A stretch of 7,440 bases of DNA from positions 1 to 7,440 of the forward strand of contig JAIPIM010000201.1 of the NCBI GenBank assembly GCA_021734725.1, in the 5' to 3' direction. Shown here one piece after another: positions 1 to 5,512 of this stretch. The notes under the pieces were generated by a model that did no database searches, was not told where the DNA came from, and saw only the letters and a program-made list of their open reading frames with translations. Position numbers and translations under genes: made by a program. The stretch is from Minisyncoccota bacterium (GTDB lineage Bacteria > Verrucomicrobiota > Lentisphaeria > Oligosphaerales > MVZH01). Positions within the stretch are counted from its first letter, which is position 1; each line of letters opens with the position of its first letter.

Positions 1-228
1 CCCGCACAATAATTCCATGACATCACCGCATGCGTCAAGCACATTCTTCGCGCTTTGGCTGCATACTCTGACGCAGTTGCCGCATCCGATACAGCGTTCG
101 GGAATAACTTCAGCCTGTCCGTCGGCAATACGGATGGCCTTGGCTGGACATTCCCGCACGCATGTGTAACACACGCGGCAGCGTTCCGAGATGGTCGATA
201 CCAATGGAAGGTTTGCGTAGTGTTTCAT
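1..228 (-). CDS. Putative sensory/PAS-type [FeFe]-hydrogenase, N-terminal part only (runs off window)
   Basis: Only the first 76 codons are present; the frame is open to base 1. The visible part is a two-cluster ferredoxin domain. A first CX2CX2CX3C set is at C17, C20, C23 and C27 (RVCYTCVRECP) and a second at C46, C49, C52 and C56 (CIGCGNCVRVC). The N-terminal wording (STISERCRVCYTCVREC, then GQAEVIPERCIGCGNC) is what I recall at the start of [FeFe]-hydrogenase-like proteins that continue into an H-cluster domain and a PAS domain (HfsB type, putative H2 or redox sensors). The start ATG lies 4 nt after the hydA stop, so the gene is almost certainly co-transcribed. A GGGAG lies about 16 nt upstream, which is far, so translational coupling to hydA is likely. 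The hydrogenase and PAS domains are outside the window, so the identity is inference. A plain ferredoxin or another Fe-S electron carrier is the main alternative. Confidence 0.65.
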   Translation of the reverse strand, partial: MKHYANLPLVSTISERCRVCYTCVRECPAKAIRIADGQAEVIPERCIGCGNCVRVCSQSAKNVLDACGDVMELLCG

Positions 229-232
229 AGGG

Positions 233-1951
233 TTATGTCAGCGTCTCCCGTTTCGCGTAGTGTGTATGCAGGAGTTCGTGGCTTTTTCCCCCGAGCGGGT
301 TGCCGAGGAATTCCTTGTACAGCCGTTGCACGGCGGGGTTGCCGTGAGAGGTCCGCACGTCGCCGTCCCGGTCGATTTTGTACAGAGTCTGCATGCGTGC
401 TTTGACCGCTTCCGGGTCCGTGCCCAGCGGTTGTCCGCCGCCGCCGATACAGCCTCCGGGGCAGGTCATCACTTCTATAAAGTGGAGATCGCGATATCCG
501 TCGCGAACTTCCTCCAGCAGGCGACGCGCATTTCCGAGCCCGTTCACGACAGCCACCCCCAGCTCGACACCATTAATGGTCACCCGCGCTTCCTTGATAC
601 CGTCAAGTCCTCGTACCGCGCGCACGTTCAGTTGTTTCAGTTCTTCACCTGTAAGCAGGTAATTGGCGGTCCGCATCGCGGCTTCCATGACGCCGCCAGT
701 GGCACCGAACAGTTTGCCCGCCGTGCTGCGTTCGCCGAATGGCGTATCCTGCATTTCGGGTTCAAGGGTGTCCAGGTCAATACCGCGCAGGCGAATCAGG
801 CGCGCCAGTTCGCGGGTGGTGAGTACCGCGTCCACATCGGGCAGGCCGTTGCGCACCATTTCGGGGCGCTGAGCCTCGAATTTCTTGGCTGTACAGGGCA
901 TGATGGCGACGCTGACTATGTTTTTCGGATCAATGTTCTCGCGGTCGGCGAAAAAGCTTTTGATGACCGCGCCGAGCATCTGCTGCGGGCTTTTGCAGGT
1001 TGACAGATTGCCGATGAATTCCGGGAAATACTGCTCAACGAATTTGATCCATCCCGGCGAGCAGCTTGTCATCATGGGAAGTTTTCCGCCGTTCTGGATA
1101 CGGTGAGCCAATTCCGACGCCTCTTCCAGGATGGTGAGATCGGCCGAGAATGCAGTATCGAACACACGGTCGAATCCAAGTTGACGTAAAGCCGTGGTCA
1201 TAATGCCGCAGATATCCGAGCCGGGCTTGGCGCCGAACTCTTCCGCCAGGGTGACCGAGACGCTGGGGGCATGTTGGACGACCACGTATTTCTCGGGATC
1301 GTTCAAGGCGTCCACCACTCGCTTGGTATCGCTTTGTTCCCGCAATGCGCCGGTCGGGCACACCATGACACACTGCCCGCAGTTGATGCAGCTCGAAACA
1401 TTCAAGCCCTGGTCAAACGCCGTTGAGATGACGGTGTTGCTGCCGCGGCCGGCGAAATCGATGGCCGACACTCCCTGGACCTCCTCGCAGACCCGTACGC
1501 AGCGTCCGCACAGGATGCACTTGTCCGGATCGCGTACGATCGAGGGGCTCGATGTATCCATTTTGTCCGGTGTGCGCTTGCCGGCGTAACGGCGTTCGCG
1601 AATGCCGAGTTCGTTGGCCAGTTTCTGCAGTTCGCAGTTGCCGTTTCTAACGCAGTAGAGGCAGTCATCCGGGTGATCGGCGGGCAGCAGTTCCACGATG
1701 GTCTTCCGTGCGCGAACCACGCGCGGGGAATGCGTTTTCACATTCATGTTTTCGCTGACTGGATGGGCGCAGCTGGGGACCAGTCCGCGCATGCCTTCCA
1801 CTTCCACCACGCACATCCGGCAGGCGCCGCTGGGGAACAGATCGGGCATATGGCACAGGGTGGGTACTCGGACTCCGGCCCGCTGGAGAGTGGTCAGCAG
1901 CATTTCGCCTTCCCGGGCTTCAACCGTGTTGCCGTTGACTGTGATATTCAT
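233..1951 (-). CDS. hydA: [FeFe]-hydrogenase catalytic subunit, HydA/HndD type (group A, trimeric NAD(P)H-linked)
   Basis: This 572-residue cytoplasmic protein reduces protons to H2 (or the reverse) at an H-cluster. Domains in order: [2Fe-2S] ferredoxin (C33, C44, C47, C61); His-ligated [4Fe-4S] (H93, C97, C100, C106); two-cluster ferredoxin (C145, C148, C151, C155 and C188, C191, C194, C198); then the H-cluster domain with L1 TSCSPGW at 295-301, L2 MPCTAKKFE at 351-359 (C353) and L3 EVMTCPGGCIGGGGQP at 493-508 (C497, C501), followed by the small-subunit-like tail. The ATG at 1951 was chosen over an ATG at 2020, which would intrude into hydB. It has AGGAG about 10 nt upstream and begins directly with the ferredoxin fold (MNITVNG). 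The gap to hydB is 17 nt. Oddity: L1 has Ser298 where the classic motif has a second Cys, and Cys319 follows in LSTCKSPQQ. NADH-dependent and electron-bifurcating variants cannot be told apart from sequence alone. Confidence 0.96.
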   Translation of the reverse strand: MNITVNGNTVEAREGEMLLTTLQRAGVRVPTLCHMPDLFPSGACRMCVVEVEGMRGLVPSCAHPVSENMNVKTHSPRVVRARKTIVELLPADHPDDCLYCVRNGNCELQKLANELGIRERRYAGKRTPDKMDTSSPSIVRDPDKCILCGRCVRVCEEVQGVSAIDFAGRGSNTVISTAFDQGLNVSSCINCGQCVMVCPTGALREQSDTKRVVDALNDPEKYVVVQHAPSVSVTLAEEFGAKPGSDICGIMTTALRQLGFDRVFDTAFSADLTILEEASELAHRIQNGGKLPMMTSCSPGWIKFVEQYFPEFIGNLSTCKSPQQMLGAVIKSFFADRENIDPKNIVSVAIMPCTAKKFEAQRPEMVRNGLPDVDAVLTTRELARLIRLRGIDLDTLEPEMQDTPFGERSTAGKLFGATGGVMEAAMRTANYLLTGEELKQLNVRAVRGLDGIKEARVTINGVELGVAVVNGLGNARRLLEEVRDGYRDLHFIEVMTCPGGCIGGGGQPLGTDPEAVKARMQTLYKIDRDGDVRTSHGNPAVQRLYKEFLGNPLGGKSHELLHTHYAKRETLT

Positions 1952-1968
1952 GAGGGCAGACTCCTGTG

Positions 1969-3960
1969 TTACTCTTTGATAATGGCGTTGAAACGGCAGG
2001 TGTCGGCACAATTGCCGCATTTAATGCACTTTTCATCGACGATATAATGGGGGGCCTTGCGTGCGCCCATGATGGCGTCCACCGGGCAGGCCTTGGCACA
2101 CATTGTGCAACCCACGCACGCCTCCGGATCGATGCGGTATGTGACCAGTTCCTTGCAGGCGCCGGCCGGGCAGCGGCGTTCGTAGATATGCGCCTCGTAC
2201 TCGTCGCGGAACCAGCGCAGAGTACTGAGCACGGGGTTAGGCGCGGTCTGGCCCAGTCCGCAGAGGCTCGTATCCTGAATCGTTTCCGCCAGCCGTTGCA
2301 GGTACATCACGCCTTTGAAGCGTCTCAGGGCGTCGAACCCGCTCTCGCTCTTGTGCGACTGCGTAATGCGCTCCAGAATTTCCAGCATGCGCCGTGTACC
2401 TTCGCGACAAGGGATGCATTTACCGCAGCTCTCGCGCTGAATGAAATCCATGAAAAACTTGGCGACGTCCACCATGCAGGTATCTTCGTCCATCACGACC
2501 AAGCCGCCGGATCCCATCATGGCGCCGACTGTTTTCAGGGATTCGTAATCGATCTCGATATCCAGGTGTTGAGTGGGTATGCAACCGCCCGACGGCCCGC
2601 CAATCTGGACGGCTTTAAAGGCTCGTTCGTTGGGCACTCCGCCGGCGATGTCAAACACAATCTTTCGTACGGGGGTACCCATGGCGACTTCCACCAGTCC
2701 GGTGCGCTCGACCTTGCCCGATACGGCGAACACCTTGGTACCCTTGCTGGTTTCCGTACCCAGGCCCGCCAACCAGTCCGCGCCTCGGCTGACGATACCC
2801 GGTACATTCGAGAGCGTTTCGACGTTGTTGATAATGGTCGGTTTGTCGAACAGCCCTTTTACCGCGGGGAAGGGGGGCCTTGGACGCGGCATTCCGCGCT
2901 TGCCTTCGATACTGTGGATCAATGCCGTTTCCTCGCCGCAGACAAAGGCGCCCGCGCCTTTTTTGATGGCGATGTCGAGATTGAACCCGCTGTCGAGAAT
3001 GTTGTATCCAAGGAGGCCGGCATCACGCGCCTGGCGGATAGCCTCCTGCAGCTGCCGGATGGCCAACGGGTATTCCGCGCGGATGTAGATGTACGCTTTG
3101 GTTGCGCCGATGGCGTAGGCCGCCACGGCCATGCCTTCCAGCAGGCGATGCGGATCGCCTTCTATCTCCGCACGGTCCATAAACGCGCCGGGATCCCCTT
3201 CGTCGGCATTGCATACCAGGTACTTCTGATCCGCGCATGCCGAAAGGGCAAACTGCCATTTCTTGCCTGTCGGGAACCCGCCGCCGCCGCGACCGCGAAG
3301 GCCGCTGTTGCTCACGCTTTCGCATACTTCTTCGGGCGTCATGTCGCGCACCGCGCGGGCCAGTGCTTGATAACCGTCCGCTGCCAGGTATTCGTCCAGG
3401 CTGCGCGGATCGATCACCCCGCAATTGGCCAGTACCCAGCGGGTCTGGGGAGCGAAAAACGGATGTTCATCCAGGAAAGGAACGTTGTCCCACGGAGTCA
3501 GATTTGGGGACGCGGGGCGAAACTGACCGAGCAGTTGCTTGTCGGGGATGGTTTCGGAAAAGACCGAATCCATCATTGCGGGAACATCCTTGTCCATGAT
3601 GTTGGCGAACGCCACGCGAGGGCGTCCGGGGAGTTGCACGTCGACGAGCGGTTCGGCGGTGCACAGGCCGATGCAGCCGACCTCGACGACATCGGCTTCG
3701 ACGGACGATTCACGGATGTATTGCCGGATGGCTTTCATGGTTTTCGCGGCACCGGCGCCGAGACCGCAGGTTCCCGTGCCGATGGAAACGACGGGTTTTG
3801 TGAGGGTCTCTCTCCGCATGGCGGTGGTCCGCTGGCGGCGTTTCTCGCGACAGGCTTTGTTTTCATGACAGAGGGGCCCCTGGGTTACGCACGGAACGAA
3901 GTCAGGGCATGGATTCTGTGCGCTGTGGGTGCATTTGTCGCAGCATTGAAGGTTAGTCAT
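1969..3960 (-). CDS. hydB: NuoF-like NAD(P)H/FMN subunit of trimeric [FeFe]-hydrogenase, HydB/HndC type
   Basis: This 663-residue flavoprotein subunit binds NAD(P)H and FMN and passes electrons towards HydA. Domains in order: a Cys-rich extension (C6, C7, C10, C18, C24, C31, C37); a thioredoxin-like [2Fe-2S] domain (C65, C96, C100; the usual first Cys position reads Ser59); the NuoF core with RGRGGGGFPTGKKW at 223-235, CNADEGDPGAF at 250-260 and CGEETALIHSIEG at 341-353; an SLBB region; the N3-type [4Fe-4S] set ESCGKCIPC (C512, C515, C518) with C567; and a C-terminal two-cluster ferredoxin (C615, C618, C621, C625 and C645, C648, C651, C655). The ATG at 3960 was preferred over one at 3996: it has GGAG about 9 nt upstream and overlaps the hydC stop by 8 nt (ATGACTAA), a typical coupling arrangement. 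The full C-terminal ferredoxin marks it as a hydrogenase subunit rather than complex I NuoF. Confidence 0.95.
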   Translation of the reverse strand: MTNLQCCDKCTHSAQNPCPDFVPCVTQGPLCHENKACREKRRQRTTAMRRETLTKPVVSIGTGTCGLGAGAAKTMKAIRQYIRESSVEADVVEVGCIGLCTAEPLVDVQLPGRPRVAFANIMDKDVPAMMDSVFSETIPDKQLLGQFRPASPNLTPWDNVPFLDEHPFFAPQTRWVLANCGVIDPRSLDEYLAADGYQALARAVRDMTPEEVCESVSNSGLRGRGGGGFPTGKKWQFALSACADQKYLVCNADEGDPGAFMDRAEIEGDPHRLLEGMAVAAYAIGATKAYIYIRAEYPLAIRQLQEAIRQARDAGLLGYNILDSGFNLDIAIKKGAGAFVCGEETALIHSIEGKRGMPRPRPPFPAVKGLFDKPTIINNVETLSNVPGIVSRGADWLAGLGTETSKGTKVFAVSGKVERTGLVEVAMGTPVRKIVFDIAGGVPNERAFKAVQIGGPSGGCIPTQHLDIEIDYESLKTVGAMMGSGGLVVMDEDTCMVDVAKFFMDFIQRESCGKCIPCREGTRRMLEILERITQSHKSESGFDALRRFKGVMYLQRLAETIQDTSLCGLGQTAPNPVLSTLRWFRDEYEAHIYERRCPAGACKELVTYRIDPEACVGCTMCAKACPVDAIMGARKAPHYIVDEKCIKCGNCADTCRFNAIIKE

Positions 3961-4441
3961 CGGTGGGCTCTCCTTCTGCCTCTTTGCGGTAGGCATCGAG
4001 TACTGTCTTGATCTTTTCAGGTGTCATGCCCGCGTGGAATTCGCCGTTCACACTGATCACGGGCGCCAGGCCGCACGCGCCGATGCAGGCGACGATTTCC
4101 AGGCTGAACACTCCGTCTCTGGTGGTTTCTCCCGGGGCCACCCCCAATTCGCGGGTGAGGGCATCCAGGACATTCGCGGAGCCTTTGACGTGGCAGGCCG
4201 TGCCTCGGCATACCTGTATGTGGTACTTGCCGGGGGCGTTGAACCGGAATTGATTGTAGAACGTTGCAACGCCATAAATCTTGCTGGCGGGGAGCTTCAA
4301 GTGACGTCCTATTTGAACGACGGCCTCTTTCGACAGATAGCCGTGCACCTCCTGCACTTCCTGGAGAATGGGGATGAGGGCGTCTCGCCCCGCATTCGTA
4401 TGCTTGTGCAACACCGTTTGAATGTCAGCAATCGCGGTCAC
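3953..4441 (-). CDS. hydC: NuoE-like [2Fe-2S] subunit of trimeric [FeFe]-hydrogenase, HydC/HndA type
   Basis: This is a 162-residue thioredoxin-like [2Fe-2S] protein, the normal length for the NuoE/HydC/HndA family. The N-terminal helical bundle (ALIPILQEVQEVHGYLS at 21-37) is followed by the IYGVATFYNQFRF stretch, then the four cluster ligands: C78 and C83 (VCRGTACHVKG, CX4C) and C119 and C123 (ACIGACG, CX3C). It would carry electrons near the flavin of HydB. I chose the GTG at 4441. AAAGGAG sits 8 nt upstream, inside the last codons of rex, and the start is 1 nt beyond the rex stop. The frame stays open further upstream to 4645, but that stretch is Arg/Pro-rich and overlaps rex, so it is not real protein. 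It overlaps hydB by 8 nt. The assignment is secure as a family; partner specificity comes from the operon. Confidence 0.95.
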   Translation of the reverse strand: MTAIADIQTVLHKHTNAGRDALIPILQEVQEVHGYLSKEAVVQIGRHLKLPASKIYGVATFYNQFRFNAPGKYHIQVCRGTACHVKGSANVLDALTRELGVAPGETTRDGVFSLEIVACIGACGLAPVISVNGEFHAGMTPEKIKTVLDAYRKEAEGEPTDD

Positions 4442-4442
4442 G

Positions 4443-5105
4443 TTATGTGCTCCTTTCAAGTGATGGTTCCCGAGTGGAACGTGCAAAGTAAGCCACCGTA
4501 TCCAGTGATGTTGTAAGATCGATATCTTCCACGTAGACGGTTGCCGGTACGCGAAGGGGGGTGGGCGCGAAATTGAGTATTCCGGTAGCGCCGCTGGCGA
4601 CCAGTGCGGCCGCCGTCTCCTGTGCCGCGGATGCCGGGACCGCAATAATACCGATGGTTATTCCATGGTTCTGCATGATGTCGGCCAATTGTTCGACGGG
4701 GTAGCAGCGACAGCCCACGATTACCCGATCTGCCTTATGGGGATCCTTGTCAAAGGCCGCAACGATCTTGAGTTTTGGGCGGCGTCCCGCGAAGAACGCG
4801 AGGATTGCGCGTCCGAGGTTACCCACGCCCACGAGGGCTACCGGTTGACGAATTGGCGGGTCCAGAAAGTTGTCGATGTGCTGTAGGAGGGTCTTGATTT
4901 CATAGCCTTTTGATGGTGACCCGGAATAGCCGACGGCCATGATATCCCGTCGCACCTGTGCGGGTGTGACGCCTGCCAGTTCGGCCAGTCGATGACTGAA
5001 CAGGCAGTCTTCCTGTTCGCGGCATTGTCTCAGCAGCCGTCGGTACCGGCTGAGTCGTCCCACGGTTTTACTGGACACCGCGGTGTGTTTCTGTGAATTG
5101 TTCAT
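4443..5105 (-). CDS. rex: Redox-sensing transcriptional repressor Rex
   Basis: This 220-residue protein has an N-terminal winged helix (recognition region near 37-60, SHRLAELAGVTPAQVRRD) followed by a glycine-linked turn (SKGYEI). A Rossmann domain follows, with the dinucleotide motif VGVGNLG at 92-98 and the acidic residue in AAFDKDP (Asp119 or nearby) expected to contact the adenosine ribose. The C-terminal part keeps the family signature ILNFAPTPLRVP at 176-187. Rex proteins bind operators when NAD+ prevails and dissociate when NADH rises. The ATG at 5105 has GGAG 8 nt upstream. It is the first gene of the operon, just downstream of two Rex-type operators, so autoregulation together with the hydrogenase genes is expected. 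Compared with well-studied Rex proteins it has a short extra N-terminus of about 15 polar residues. Family identity is clear; the ligand preference is inferred. Confidence 0.95.
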   Translation of the reverse strand: MNNSQKHTAVSSKTVGRLSRYRRLLRQCREQEDCLFSHRLAELAGVTPAQVRRDIMAVGYSGSPSKGYEIKTLLQHIDNFLDPPIRQPVALVGVGNLGRAILAFFAGRRPKLKIVAAFDKDPHKADRVIVGCRCYPVEQLADIMQNHGITIGIIAVPASAAQETAAALVASGATGILNFAPTPLRVPATVYVEDIDLTTSLDTVAYFARSTREPSLERST

Positions 5106-5132
5106 GGATCGACTCCGGCTATCGAAAATTAT

Positions 5133-5150
5133 CTGTGAAAAAAATCACAA
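5133..5150. promoter_or_regulatory. Rex operator O1 (proximal)
   Basis: TGTGA-A6-TCACA at 5134-5149 is a perfect 5-bp-armed inverted repeat with a 6-base spacer. It matches the Rex operator pattern TTGTGA-N6-TCACAA, with only the outermost base mismatched on one side (C5133). It begins 5 nt beyond the candidate -10 box at 5155-5160 and so covers the expected transcription start of the rex-hyd operon, the position where bound Rex would block RNA polymerase. Confidence 0.85.
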
Positions 5151-5154
5151 TATC

Positions 5155-5182
5155 AATTTACAGGGTAAGACATGGGTGTCAA
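5155..5182 (-). promoter_or_regulatory. Sigma70-type promoter of the rex-hydCBA operon
   Basis: On the minus strand there is a perfect -35 TTGACA (5177-5182), a 16-base spacer, and a -10 candidate TAAATT (5155-5160), four of six matches to TATAAT. The start would fall near 5148, inside Rex operator O1, giving a leader of about 40 nt to the rex ATG. The match of the -35 box and its position between two operators make this the best promoter candidate in the region. Confidence 0.65.
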
Positions 5183-5199
5183 GCGAAGGTTTCATAAAA

Positions 5200-5217
5200 C
5201 TGTGAAAAAAATCACAG
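5200..5217. promoter_or_regulatory. Rex operator O2 (distal)
   Basis: TGTGA-A6-TCACA at 5201-5216 is a second copy, identical over 17 bases to the proximal operator (5133-5149). Its centre lies 67 bp from that of O1. It sits upstream of the -35 box at 5177-5182, about 18 nt away, so the promoter is sandwiched between the two sites. The spacing would allow cooperative binding or a small loop, but only O1 overlaps the core promoter. Confidence 0.82.
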
Positions 5218-5360
5218 AACATCGAACGTGGCGGTGTGAAACAAGGCGGGCATGGGGGCTGGCCGGGCCGGTCCCGAGTGGGGCGGCACGGCCAGCGGAG
5301 CGCGATGACGGGCGGCGATTGCGGTTGACTGTTCCGTGGTTCGCGGCCTCCCCCGTCGAT

Positions 5361-5440
5361 CAATGGAGTGGGCGTTTGTCTGTCTGTGTGTGGGTGTGTG
5401 TGGTGGAGGACAGTAACGAGGGCGGTGGAGGACAACGGAA
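5361..5440 (-). terminator. Candidate Rho-dependent terminator (rut-like tract) after the aldo/keto reductase
   Basis: Read on the minus strand, these 80 bases begin about 70 nt past the reductase stop and contain 37 C against 9 G by hand count. They have many CC, TC and AC dinucleotides (repeated TGTCCTCCACC and a CACACACCC run) and little self-complementarity. A C-rich, G-poor, unstructured stretch is the classic composition of a Rho utilisation site. No intrinsic hairpin with a T tract was found between the reductase and the rex promoter. This is inference from composition. Confidence 0.35.
5402..5434. repeat. 11-bp direct repeat, 22-bp period
   Basis: GGTGGAGGACA occurs at 5402-5412 and again at 5424-5434, start-to-start distance 22 bp (about two helical turns). 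It lies within the C-rich (minus strand) tract, so it may simply be part of a Rho-binding stretch; a protein site is the alternative. Confidence 0.5.
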
Positions 5441-5512
5441 GACGGAGCCTGGTGCTCCCAACGTCTTCAGGGTCGTCCCTGTCCCCGGTGTCCTCATCCT
5501 CCCGCGGTCCGG

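Larger units (their letters stand above)
5217..5512. other. Intergenic region between the aldo/keto reductase and the rex promoter
   Basis: This stretch of about 300 bases holds no convincing gene. The half nearer rex (about 5225-5310) is very GC-rich with GGCCGGGCC-like tracts. The half nearer the reductase (about 5361-5440) is strongly strand-asymmetric, with TG-alternating sequence on plus and CA/CC on minus, and includes an 11-bp direct repeat GGTGGAGGACA at 5402-5412 and 5424-5434. Apparent reading frames here have arginine- and proline-rich low-complexity translations and no good ribosome site. Confidence 0.6.

Noticed and set aside
1952..2020. N-terminal extension of hydA to an ATG at 2020.
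   Set aside because: It overlaps the end of hydB and adds non-family residues; the ATG at 1951 has AGGAG upstream and starts the ferredoxin fold directly.
1966..4011. A 681-codon open frame on the plus strand opposite hydB.
   Set aside because: It is the antisense shadow of hydB: high GC in the third codon position of hydB removes stops from this frame. Its translation has no recognisable motifs, while the minus strand has all NuoF/HydB signatures.
4442..4645. N-terminal extension of hydC to an ATG at 4645.
   Set aside because: The extra residues are Arg/Pro-rich, lie entirely over rex, and the GTG at 4441 has a good ribosome site and gives the normal family length.
5468..5481. Hairpin CAGGG-TCGT-CCCTG after the aldo/keto reductase as an intrinsic terminator.
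   Set aside because: The stem is only 5 bp and no T tract follows on either strand.
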